A model generated the notes under the pieces. The model saw nothing but the letters and a program-made list of their open reading frames with translations, was not told the DNA's origin and made no database searches. Positions 8,300 through 16,022 of a stretch of 64,000 nt of DNA are shown here, piece by piece; the first letter of the stretch is position 1, and the number at the start of each line of letters is the position of its first letter. A program made the translations under genes and the position numbers. Source of the DNA: Gallionella sp. (lineage in GTDB: Bacteria; Pseudomonadota; Gammaproteobacteria; Burkholderiales; Gallionellaceae); the NCBI GenBank assembly GCA_023229845.1, contig JALNYK010000016.1:1-64000 (forward strand). The letters are read 5' to 3'.

Positions 8300-8506
8300 A
8301 AACCGTCGGGGGTTGCCCGACAGCAAGATACCTTTCTTGTCTTGCCAAGAAAGGTATCCCAAAGAAGGCGCCCCCGGTTTGCCGCCGCTTCGCGGTTCCC
8401 TGCGTTGCTCGACTGGTCAGGCGGCTGCGGAACTCGCGCTTCGCGCTCAGACAGTCCTCGCCGACTACCCCTGACCAGCCTGCGCTACTCGGCGGCGCAC
8501 AGGGGA
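8300..8506. repeat. Left arm of long inverted repeat around the HNH gene
   Basis: About 207 bp closely matching, in reverse complement, 9512-9722. Shared blocks in order are aaaccgtcgggggt, cccgacagc, a local hairpin built on tttctt...aagaaa, ggcgcccccggtttgccgcc, gcggttccctgcgttgctc, ggtcaggcggctgcgg, agacagtcctcgccgacta and ggcggcgcacagggg. Its own reading frames have no start context or homology I recognise and look like non-coding shadows. Confidence 0.85.
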
Positions 8507-8607
8507 AAGAAAAGAAAACCCGCAATTCCTTGGGGGAGCACTTCGTGCCCCCCCGCCGTACTGAAAAATATTGCGAACACTTTATGGAGTCTTGAAAGTA
8601 ACCAAAT

Positions 8608-9390
8608 ATGGGAAAAACCAAACGACTAGACAAACAAAACTTCCTGAAGAAGCACCCGTTTTGCTGTTTTTGCGGAGGAACAAAGCCCGCAGAAGAAATC
8701 GATCATGTACCAGGACGTGTATTTTTCAGGGATCGACAATGGCCAGATGGATACATATTTCCAGCTTGCATTGAATGCAATCGAGCTACTCGTTATGAAG
8801 AAAAAGTGATCGCACTTTTGTGTCGATTCAACAATAGTAACGAGACTGAAATTGATCATGCAGAGTTCGAAAAAATGGCCAGGGAAGTAGCTAGGCATGA
8901 CCCAGAATTCATCTCTGATATACGACCATTAAGCGCCAACGAGACACGTCGCTTTCTGAGAGATCACAACATTGAAAAACCAACAACAATCACCACAGCT
9001 GAAATACCTATCGTCAAGATTGGCGATATTGTAAATAAGTCCGTTCGCAAATTTGGACGGAAATTATTTTTGGCATTGTGGTTTAAACATACCGGAATGG
9101 CCTTGCCGAAGTCAGGTGCAATGCGCATTGTATGGATGACCAATGCCTCACCAGCAATTGATGACACAGCTCTAATCGCCATGTTTAACACACTAAATGG
9201 CATTCCCCCGATAATCAAAAATAGTCGCCATCTACATGATCAATTCACATACCGATATGTAGTTACAGCGACTGGAGATGGCGCAGGTTTCTTTGTATGG
9301 TTTCGACAGTCTTTTGGCTTGCTATGCACAATGGCCGTTGACAAAAGCATGATTAAAAATGATCCGACAAATATTGAGGTGCCATTTTGA
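8608..9390 (+). CDS. HNH-type zinc-binding nuclease-like protein
   Basis: A 260-residue protein, visibly AT-richer than its surroundings. The N terminus has C19-x2-C22, then EIDHVPGR (Asp32-His33) and C54-x2-C57 followed by Asn58, the layout of a zinc-finger HNH nuclease (CxxC ... DH ... CxxCN). Residues about 90-260 are not recognised; they contain IRPLSANETRRFLRDH and a Trp/Phe-rich C-terminal part (AGFFVWFRQSFG). No signal peptide or membrane span. The ribosome site is weak. The gene is alone between two long inverted repeats, so it is likely horizontally acquired. A role in defence or DNA cleavage is inference from the HNH-like motif only. Confidence 0.7.
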   Translation: MGKTKRLDKQNFLKKHPFCCFCGGTKPAEEIDHVPGRVFFRDRQWPDGYIFPACIECNRATRYEEKVIALLCRFNNSNETEIDHAEFEKMAREVARHDPEFISDIRPLSANETRRFLRDHNIEKPTTITTAEIPIVKIGDIVNKSVRKFGRKLFLALWFKHTGMALPKSGAMRIVWMTNASPAIDDTALIAMFNTLNGIPPIIKNSRHLHDQFTYRYVVTATGDGAGFFVWFRQSFGLLCTMAVDKSMIKNDPTNIEVPF

Positions 9391-9408
9391 AAATGCTATT
9401 GCAGCTTG

Positions 9409-9486
9409 CGTAGGGCGCAATAACCAACGGGCATTGCGCCGTATATAGAGCCCTACAAAGCAGGCATGGCGGGCGTAGCCCGCCAT
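9409..9486. repeat. Two short palindromes downstream of the HNH gene
   Basis: First gtagggcgcaataacc...gggcattgcgccgtat with gtaggg / ccctac ends (9409-9457), a common dispersed repeat. Then a clean 8-bp stem atggcggg-cgtag-cccgccat (about 9466-9486). Either could end the transcript of the HNH gene; neither is followed by a long T run. Confidence 0.5.
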
Positions 9487-9511
9487 CAGGGTTTACGGTT
9501 TTGAATTTTCA

Positions 9512-9722
9512 TCCCCTGTGCGCCGCCGAGTAGCGGAGAACGGTCAGGGGTAGTCGGCGAGGACTGTCTGAGCGCGTAGCGCGAGTTCCGCAGCCGCCTG
9601 ACCGTTTGAGCAACGCAGGGAACCGCGTAGCGGCGGCAAACCGGGGGCGCCTTTTCTTTGGTTCCTTTCTTTTGGCGAAGCAAAAGAAAGGAACTAGCTG
9701 TCGGGCTACCCCCGACGGTTTT
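9512..9722. repeat. Right arm of long inverted repeat around the HNH gene
   Basis: Reverse-complement partner of 8300-8506, with the same block order and only scattered differences; the largest are in the hairpin segment tttctttt...aaaagaaa and near the ggtcagg block. Together the arms bracket about 1 kb holding one gene. Confidence 0.85.
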
Positions 9723-9733
9723 GGTTTTAAATT

Positions 9734-9765
9734 GATGGGTATCGCTACGCTCAACCCATCCTACG
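9734..9765. repeat. GATGGGT palindromic repeat
   Basis: gatgggtatcgctacgctcaacccatcctac: arms gatgggt / acccatc around a gctacgc core, of the same general style as the GTAGGTCGGG repeats. It lies between the right inverted-repeat arm and the end of the histidine kinase gene, where it could serve as terminator. Confidence 0.55.
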
Positions 9766-9792
9766 GATTCTCGCTCCCGTGCTAGCCAAGCT

Positions 9793-12090
9793 TCAATCCG
9801 CCGCTATCCGCACAACGATCTCCGTGCCTGTACCAGCACGGCTTTCGATGAAAACCGTTCCGCCATGCATGAGCGCGCGCTCCCGCATGCCGACCAAGCC
9901 GAACGAGCCTTTTTTCTTTTTGCTGGTATCGAAACCTGTTCCGTTGTCGCGCACACTCAGAACGTAACCGGTCGCATCCTTGCTCAGGGCGATCCCCACC
10001 TTGTCGGCTTGCGCATGCTTGGCGATATTGTTGAGGGCTTCCTGCACGATGCGGAACAGGGCGAGAGACTTACTTTCATCGAGCCGGATTTCTTCGTCTG
10101 CAATCTGCAGTTCGCATTGAATACTCATGTTCGAAACGAAGTTTTCGACCAGCCACTTGAGCGCGGCGGCAATGCCGTAATCCAGCGCCGGCGGCCGCAA
10201 TGCCGAAACGATGTTGCGCGCCGTGCCTATCGCCCTGTCGGTCAGCATTTGCGCCTCCTGCAACTGCCCGCATACCCCCCCCGAATTTGCCACACAATCG
10301 TGAACATATCCGGAGACCTTCAATTTCAACAAGAACAGGATTTGCCCCAGGTCGTCGTGCAACTCGCGCGCGAGATGGGCTTTCTCTTCCTCGCGCGCGG
10401 ACTGGAGATGCGCCGCGAGTTCGCGCAGTTGGCGCTCCGTTTGCTTGAGCCTGGTGATATCGCGACCGATGGTAATGGCGCCGGATATGCGTCCGTCCAC
10501 CGCCCGTTCCGCCACGATATAAATGAAACCGGTGCGCACCTCGCCGGACGGTAGCGGCAACTCCATTTCGAACTCGCTGCGTTCGCCCGTGGCGAGCGTG
10601 TGTTTCAGGGCTTGCAGATAAATTTCCGGCAACTCGACGGGATTTGCCTCCTGCGGCGACAAGCCTATCGTTTGTTTCTCGGTAACGGAGAACATCCGCT
10701 CCATTGCCGGATTGACATAAGTGCGGCGGCCTTCGCGGTCGTAACGGATCAGGATGTCGGGAAAATTCTCCGCCAAGGTGCGGAATTGTTGTTCGCTGGC
10801 GCGCAGCGCCCCCTCGGCGACTTTGCGCTCGGTGATGTCATGGACATTTCCGTACCACATCACACCACCGTCCGGGTGAGGTTCCGGGTTGGTATTGCTT
10901 TCCATCCAGCGCTCGCCTTTGGCTGGATGCAAAATGCGGTACTCCTCGTGCCAAGTGGTCAAGGAACGAGCAGACTCGGCAATAGAGTCCTGTACCATTT
11001 GGGCGTCATCGGGATGCGTTCTCGCCAGAAGTGGCGTTGCGTCAACGGCGACATCTTGCGGTGTCAAACCGAAATGCGCCCATATTTTTGAGGTCACATA
11101 GGGCATGCACATGCTGCCGTCGGGGCGCAGGTAAAAACTACCCATCATGCCGGGGGAGGACTCTGCCAACGCACGAAGCTCTCGCTCGCGACTCACCAGC
11201 GATTTTTCCATCCGCTTGCGCTCGGTGATGTCGCGAACAAACACGAAGTTCACGCCACCATCCGATTCAGAATAGCTGACGCTGACTTCAAGATCGATCA
11301 AGTGTCCCTGCTTATGGCGGTGGCGTGTCTCGAAACGGTCATAGCCGATTGCCATGACCTTTTTGATATGCGCCGCTATTTCGTCCGGCGATTCATCCGC
11401 CTCCAGTTCGGAAATACACATGATCAGCAACTCTGCGCGCGAGTAGCCGACCATGTTGCAGAATGCCTCGTTGGCTTCGAGGATGCGCGCATCCTTTACC
11501 CTCGTCACCCAGAACCCATCCAGCGAAGTCTGAATGATTTTCTGTTGTTCCAGCAGACGCCGTTGCGCCTCGCTTGCGCGCAACGCGGCTTCCGCCCGCT
11601 TGCGCTCGGTGATGTCGGTCAGCGCGAGGCGCACCACGGGTTCCAGGCTATCTCTTGCCAGACGCAAAGAATCGATCTGGACATCCATGCGATAACCATC
11701 GGCGCGCAGGATGCACAACTCGCAGGTCAGTTTTCCCTCGTGTTGCCGCGCGGCCATGAAGTGCCTATTCCAGAAATCATTGTCTTCGAGAGCAAGAAAC
11801 TCGGCGAAACGGCGGCGGCGCAAATTGCTGCGCTCATCTCCCAGCATCGCGGCACCGGTGAGGTTGATTTCGGTTATCAATGCTTTGTGGCTGAGGGTGA
11901 GATAACCGACAGGAGAGAAATCATAGAAATCGATATAGCGATCACGCGACTCTTCCAGCAGATCTCTGGCTTGCAACAACTCCTCATTCTGGATTTCCAG
12001 ATCGATCTGGCGCGCCTGAAGTTCAGTCCGTTGCATTCCTGCCGGTGGGATCGAGGCATCAATGGCGGGCATATCTTGCCGCTTTTTCAT
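9793..12090 (-). CDS. Multi-PAS NarL-type sensor histidine kinase
   Basis: A 765-residue soluble sensor kinase. A short coiled N terminus (QARQIDLEIQNEELLQARDLL) is followed by four PAS domains, at about 50-165, 185-295, 305-415 and 430-545, each ending in a DITERK-like linker or RDITRLK. Then comes a HisKA_3 dimerisation helix with AHLARELHDDLGQ (phospho-His near residue 570) and an HATPase_c domain with VQEALNNIAKHA and DNGTGFD, ending GTGTEIVVRIAAD. HisKA_3 kinases normally partner NarL/LuxR-type regulators. No regulator gene adjoins it, so it is an orphan in this window. No membrane span is seen, so it probably senses a cytoplasmic signal such as redox state or a ligand; which one cannot be read. 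Confidence 0.92.
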   Translation of the reverse strand: MKKRQDMPAIDASIPPAGMQRTELQARQIDLEIQNEELLQARDLLEESRDRYIDFYDFSPVGYLTLSHKALITEINLTGAAMLGDERSNLRRRRFAEFLALEDNDFWNRHFMAARQHEGKLTCELCILRADGYRMDVQIDSLRLARDSLEPVVRLALTDITERKRAEAALRASEAQRRLLEQQKIIQTSLDGFWVTRVKDARILEANEAFCNMVGYSRAELLIMCISELEADESPDEIAAHIKKVMAIGYDRFETRHRHKQGHLIDLEVSVSYSESDGGVNFVFVRDITERKRMEKSLVSRERELRALAESSPGMMGSFYLRPDGSMCMPYVTSKIWAHFGLTPQDVAVDATPLLARTHPDDAQMVQDSIAESARSLTTWHEEYRILHPAKGERWMESNTNPEPHPDGGVMWYGNVHDITERKVAEGALRASEQQFRTLAENFPDILIRYDREGRRTYVNPAMERMFSVTEKQTIGLSPQEANPVELPEIYLQALKHTLATGERSEFEMELPLPSGEVRTGFIYIVAERAVDGRISGAITIGRDITRLKQTERQLRELAAHLQSAREEEKAHLARELHDDLGQILFLLKLKVSGYVHDCVANSGGVCGQLQEAQMLTDRAIGTARNIVSALRPPALDYGIAAALKWLVENFVSNMSIQCELQIADEEIRLDESKSLALFRIVQEALNNIAKHAQADKVGIALSKDATGYVLSVRDNGTGFDTSKKKKGSFGLVGMRERALMHGGTVFIESRAGTGTEIVVRIAAD

Positions 12091-12301
12091 GTCATTTTCT
12101 CGACAGTTAGAGGTGCCGATTTCGCACTACTCGGCAGATGGTAACGATTCTACCGCCACGTTCAGCCCCCCATCAAATTAACCGAGAAGAACAAATCCGT
12201 CGACCAGGCTCTTCACGGTGCCCCGTGCGCGAAGTGACGACGGAGAGATGATTATCCCAAGGATATTCGAGCCATTCTCTTTTCAGATTAGCAGAAATCT
12301 A

Positions 12302-13435
12302 TCAGCCAACGAGTCCGTTCAGCAAACTGCGCACCGGCGTCGGTATCGCCCCCCTCAACGCCTCCCCCACATCGATCCACAGGCTCCCCGGCTGCTGCAC
12401 CCGCATCGGCTTGCGCGCCACCCGCAACAGCACCGGCGTGATGTGCAGCTTGAAATGCGTGAAGGTATGCGCAAACTCCGGCAGGTCGATGCGTTCGCTG
12501 ACTGCTATGTCGTTGCGCTGCAGATAATCCTCCGCGACTCCCTGCCCGTCGTCGATTTGCGGTGGACACCACAGGCCGCCCCAGATGCCGCTGCCGGGGC
12601 GTTTCTCCAGCAGGATGTCGCTGCCATGCATCAGCAGCAGGAAGGTCGCGTGCCGCTCCGGCACGGCCTTCTTCGGGCGCGGTGCGGGGAGTTCGGCGAT
12701 GCGGTTCGAGTTCAACGCGACGCAGTCGGCATTCACCGGACACTCGCTGCACTTCGGTTTGCCGCGCGTGCAGACGGTCGCACCGATGTCCATCAGCGAT
12801 TGGGTGTAGGTGGCGATATTTGAAGCACTTGATGAATCTTCCGGTCGTCGCTCCCGCGAAAGCGGGAGCCCAGTTTGATCAATCGACTGGATTCCCGCCT
12901 GCGCGGGAATGACGGCATTCTTTTCTCGCGGCAGCAATGACTCGGCCTGCTGCCACAGCTGCTCCTCGACCTTTTTGTTCCCCGCCCAGCCCTCGATGCC
13001 GCACCAGCGCGCGAGCACGCGCTTGACGTTGCCGTCGAGGATCGCGCGGCGTTCGTGATAGGCCAGCGCGCAGATCGCGGCAGCGGTAGAGCGGCCTATG
13101 CCGGGGAGTTCGAGGAGGTCTTCGAGTTTGCGCGGAAATTCGCCGTTGAATTTTTCGACGACGATCCGCGCGGCCTTGTGCAGGTTGCGGCCTCTGGCGT
13201 AGTAGCCAAGGCCGCTCCAGTGCGCGAGCACTTCGTCTTCGGTCGCTGCGGCGAGTGCGGCGACGGTCGGGAACGAGGCGACGAATCGTTGGTAATACGG
13301 GATGACGGTGGCGACCTGTGTCTGCTGCAGCATGATCTCGGACAGCCACACGCGGTAGGCATCCTGCCCCTGCCAGGGCAGGTCGTGGCGGCCGTGTTTG
13401 CGTTGCCAGCGGATGAGGCGGGAAGAAAAGCTCAT
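12302..13435 (-). CDS. mutY: A/G-specific adenine glycosylase MutY
   Basis: A 377-residue base-excision repair enzyme that removes adenine mispaired with 8-oxoguanine. N terminus SFSSRLIRWQRKHGRHDLPW, catalytic Glu33 in LSEIMLQQTQ, the HhH motif ELPGIGRSTAAAICAL, ILDGNVKRVLARW with the catalytic Asp, and the [4Fe-4S] cysteines C...CSECPVNADC. The C-terminal half is the NUDIX-like 8-oxoG domain. Two oddities: the DNA at 12845-12913 is a palindromic repeat read in frame, adding about 23-30 residues between the glycosylase helices (LLPREK and NIATYTQSLMD), and another repeat abuts the start codon, leaving no Shine-Dalgarno. An upstream in-frame ATG at 13525 would extend the protein through that repeat by 30 residues. 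Confidence 0.93.
   Translation of the reverse strand: MSFSSRLIRWQRKHGRHDLPWQGQDAYRVWLSEIMLQQTQVATVIPYYQRFVASFPTVAALAAATEDEVLAHWSGLGYYARGRNLHKAARIVVEKFNGEFPRKLEDLLELPGIGRSTAAAICALAYHERRAILDGNVKRVLARWCGIEGWAGNKKVEEQLWQQAESLLPREKNAVIPAQAGIQSIDQTGLPLSRERRPEDSSSASNIATYTQSLMDIGATVCTRGKPKCSECPVNADCVALNSNRIAELPAPRPKKAVPERHATFLLLMHGSDILLEKRPGSGIWGGLWCPPQIDDGQGVAEDYLQRNDIAVSERIDLPEFAHTFTHFKLHITPVLLRVARKPMRVQQPGSLWIDVGEALRGAIPTPVRSLLNGLVG
12845..12913. repeat. Palindromic repeat read in frame within mutY
   Basis: About 69 bp. The right half (actggattcccgcctgcgcgggaatgac) is the VIPAQAGIQ-type arm also found at 6061-6176; the left half carries a related hairpin cgctcccgcgaaagcgggag. 69 is a multiple of three, consistent with the mutY frame staying open across it. 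Confidence 0.85.
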
Positions 13436-13480
13436 GTAGGTCGGGCTCTGCCCGACATGGTGGGCAGAGCCCCCCCCTAC
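13436..13480. repeat. GTAGGTCGGG-type repeat abutting the mutY start
   Basis: gtaggtcgggctctgcccgac...gggcagagccc...cctac: outer arms gtagg / cctac, inner arms gggctctgccc / gggcagagccc. Its edge is immediately next to the mutY ATG, so the mutY leader is the repeat itself. The fold would place the start codon at the base of a hairpin. Confidence 0.8.
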
Positions 13481-13593
13481 GGTCGCTGCTTTAGCCATGC
13501 CAATTTTTTTGATGGTTCCGTTCATGGTTCGACTAGCCTGTCCTGCGTTTATCGAAGGGCTCACCACGAACGGATTACAGACATACCCACGAA

Positions 13594-15702
13594 TCAACGG
13601 AACAGACCCTTGAGGCTGTCTTTCAACTGCTCCTGCACCCGGGTCTTGATCTCTTCCTTCTTGGCTTCGACCTTCTGTTTCGCGGCTTCGCCTACCATAG
13701 AGCCGAAGTCCAGCGTGTACTTCAGGTCGGCGAACGGGCCGCTGACGCGCACCGGCACGGTGATGCCGCCGACCGCATCCTTGCCGCCCTGGCCTTCCAG
13801 CGTCTTCGCCAGTGTGGCCTTCGCAAGGTAGTTCATGCTGTCGCGACCGATGTCGATGTCGCCGTTGCCGGTGAGGCGCAGCAACGGCGATTTCAGCGAC
13901 AGGTCGTCGTTGTGCGCGACGCCGTTATTCACCTTGAAGCTGGCCTTGAGTTCGCTGAAGTCGGTCTTCTCGGCGCTGTCGGCAGACGAGGTCTGCGCCT
14001 TGCCCAGCATGCCCTGCGCGTCGCGCAGTTTCTTCGCGATGTTGATGCCCTTGATCGCGCCGTCGGCGAGGTTCAGCGACATCGTGCCGTTCAGCGCCTG
14101 CTTCATCGCGCTCACGGTGTCGCCGCGCATCGTCAGGTTCATGCCGACGTTGCCGCGGCCTTCCAGCGTATCAAAGTCGGCGGCATCCTTGGTCAGCGCG
14201 GCGATATCGACGCCGGAGAGCATCTGGTTCACCGCGATCACCGGCGTGGCCTGCGCGTTGACGCTGATGCTGCCGTTGACGCTGCCCTGGTACAAGTTGG
14301 CCGACAGCGGGGCGACGTTGAGCTGACCGTTGTGCGCCTTCATTTCGAGTTTCAGGTTAGAGGTCTTCACGTTCGCGACCTTCAACGCACCGATGCGCAG
14401 GCTGCCTTCGAGGTTCAGGCCGCGCAACGCGGACAGGTCGATGGGCTGCTCCGGCCCGCTCTCCTTCGGCGCGCTGGCTTCCTTCTTCGGCATGTAAAGG
14501 TCGGCGTCGAACTGATCGACATCCACATCGAACCGGATCGCCGGATCGGCGAAACCGTTCACTGCGACCCGGGCCTTGACCTGGCTCTGCAGCAGTCCGC
14601 CCGCCAGTTCGACATCGACATGCTCCTTGTCCGCGTCGAATGCGAAGCTGCCCTTCATCTCGCTCTTGACCTGTTTGCCGGGCAGCGCGTCGCCCTTGGC
14701 GTCGAAGGACAACGTCAGCACCTTGCTGCCGAACGCGCGCGCGTTGCCCTGTATCGACGGCAGCGACAGCGTCGCGGTGATGTCGTTCGCGCCGCTCAGG
14801 CGAGCGGAAAGCGCAAGCCTGTCGCCGCTGAAGCTGTCCTTGGTCACAGCGATTTTCGGCGCATCGAGTGCGACTTCGAACGTGTCCTTGCCCTTGGTTC
14901 CGCTGGCCTTCACCACAAAGTTCTGCGTGCCATACTGCTGCGCGGAAACATCCGCACTCACATCGCCGCCCGCTTGCAGCTTCAGTCCCTGCATATCCAG
15001 CGCCGCGCCATTGGCTTGCAGGTCCAGCCCTTCCAGTTTGTAGAGTTGCTTGTCGAGGTCGAAGGTCAGCGTGGTTTTCAGTTGAGTGGCGATGTCCAGC
15101 TTGGGCTGGTTGGCCTGCACGACTGCCGCCAGGTCGATCTTGCTCGGCACGCCGTTGGCGATGCGCCCGGTGTGCAGGTTGAAATCCTTGATCGCGTATT
15201 GCGCGCCCGTGCCCTCGTCGCGATAGGTCAGCGCGGTCTTCTCGATGGACACCGCGGCGATGTCGAATTCGACTTGCTGCTTCTGCTCAGTCTTGGTTTC
15301 GCTCTTGGACAGCAGATCGTCGATATTGGTCGTGCCATCACGGCGCTTGATCAGCGTCGCCTGCAAGCCGCTGACCGCGACTTCATCGACGACAGCCTTG
15401 CCGGAGAACAGCGGCATCAGCGCCAGCGAGACGCGGGCCGATTCGATGGCGGCGAACTGCTCCGCGCTCTTGAATTCCGACAACGATACCTTGCCGAGAT
15501 TCGCGCCGATGTTGGGGAAGAACGACAGCGTGATGTCGCCATCGATGCGCAGGTCGCGCTGCTTGCTGTCCTTCACCGCCTTGACGATCTCGTCCTTGTA
15601 ATCGTTCGGATCGAAGGTCGCGGCGAGATAGGCCACGCCCGCGACAGCGACGCCAACCACGCTGCCTGTGCCGATCAGGGTGTACTTGAGTATCTTGTTC
15701 AT
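13594..15702 (-). CDS. AsmA family protein
   Basis: A 702-residue AsmA/TamB-superfamily protein. One N-terminal transmembrane anchor (YTLIGTGSVVGVAVAGVAYLAA) is followed by FDPNDYKDEIVKAVKDSKQRDLRIDGDI, the signature opening of AsmA, and a long beta-rich periplasmic body ending in the conserved block with DFSELKASFKVNNGVAHNDD. AsmA-like proteins are inner-membrane anchored and are implicated in phospholipid movement and outer-membrane homeostasis. The gene stands alone, with mutY downstream on the same strand after a repeat-filled 158-base gap. Confidence 0.9.
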   Translation of the reverse strand: MNKILKYTLIGTGSVVGVAVAGVAYLAATFDPNDYKDEIVKAVKDSKQRDLRIDGDITLSFFPNIGANLGKVSLSEFKSAEQFAAIESARVSLALMPLFSGKAVVDEVAVSGLQATLIKRRDGTTNIDDLLSKSETKTEQKQQVEFDIAAVSIEKTALTYRDEGTGAQYAIKDFNLHTGRIANGVPSKIDLAAVVQANQPKLDIATQLKTTLTFDLDKQLYKLEGLDLQANGAALDMQGLKLQAGGDVSADVSAQQYGTQNFVVKASGTKGKDTFEVALDAPKIAVTKDSFSGDRLALSARLSGANDITATLSLPSIQGNARAFGSKVLTLSFDAKGDALPGKQVKSEMKGSFAFDADKEHVDVELAGGLLQSQVKARVAVNGFADPAIRFDVDVDQFDADLYMPKKEASAPKESGPEQPIDLSALRGLNLEGSLRIGALKVANVKTSNLKLEMKAHNGQLNVAPLSANLYQGSVNGSISVNAQATPVIAVNQMLSGVDIAALTKDAADFDTLEGRGNVGMNLTMRGDTVSAMKQALNGTMSLNLADGAIKGINIAKKLRDAQGMLGKAQTSSADSAEKTDFSELKASFKVNNGVAHNDDLSLKSPLLRLTGNGDIDIGRDSMNYLAKATLAKTLEGQGGKDAVGGITVPVRVSGPFADLKYTLDFGSMVGEAAKQKVEAKKEEIKTRVQEQLKDSLKGLFR

Positions 15703-15791
15703 GATTGCCCCGCGATGAAAGACAGGGGGCGATTATAGCGGAGTGGGGGGCGTGATTAATCGCGCGCCTGCACTCAAACCTGAAAACCTTT

Positions 15792-15924
15792 TTATCCACG
15801 AAAAACACGAAAGTCACGAAATAGAGCACGGAGTTAAACTAAGTTGGCGTATCAAACATCGGTAGCCAAACTTACCGAAACATGCATTTTAATTTTTCGT
15901 GCTTTTTCGTGTATTTCGTGGACA
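15792..15924. repeat. Inverted pair of TCCACGAAAAACACGAA repeats
   Basis: Two diverged copies in opposite orientation (about 15792-15822 and 15893-15924) of a sequence reading tccacgaaaaacacgaaa..cacgaaa. A third partial copy is at about 49541-49560 after comF. The 320-base gap 15703-16022 holds nothing else apart from the terminator next to hemN. Confidence 0.65.
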
Positions 15925-15964
15925 AGTGCTTTTCCGGAATCAACCCGACTGCCCCACCAGCAAA

Positions 15965-16007
15965 GCAAAAGGCCGTTCATGGCTCTGCACCACGAACGGC
16001 CTTTTGC
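15965..16007. terminator. Strong hairpin, bidirectional terminator after hemN
   Basis: Perfect 14-bp stem gcaaaaggccgttc (15965-15978) / gaacggccttttgc (15994-16007) with a 15-base loop. On the minus strand the stem's 3' arm ends in ..cggccttttgc, with a T run in the arm, just after hemN. The A/T symmetry means it could work both ways. Confidence 0.75.
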
Positions 16008-16022
16008 TCGACATGCCTTAAA

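Noticed and set aside
8342..8629. Short frames inside the long inverted-repeat arms (also near 9486-9754)
   Set aside because: Both arms give similar peptides because they are the same repeat; composition is Arg/Pro/Ser-rich and there is no start context.
13912..15738. 600-codon open frame opposite the AsmA-family gene
   Set aside because: Same reason: antisense of a confident gene, with His/Arg/Gln-biased composition.
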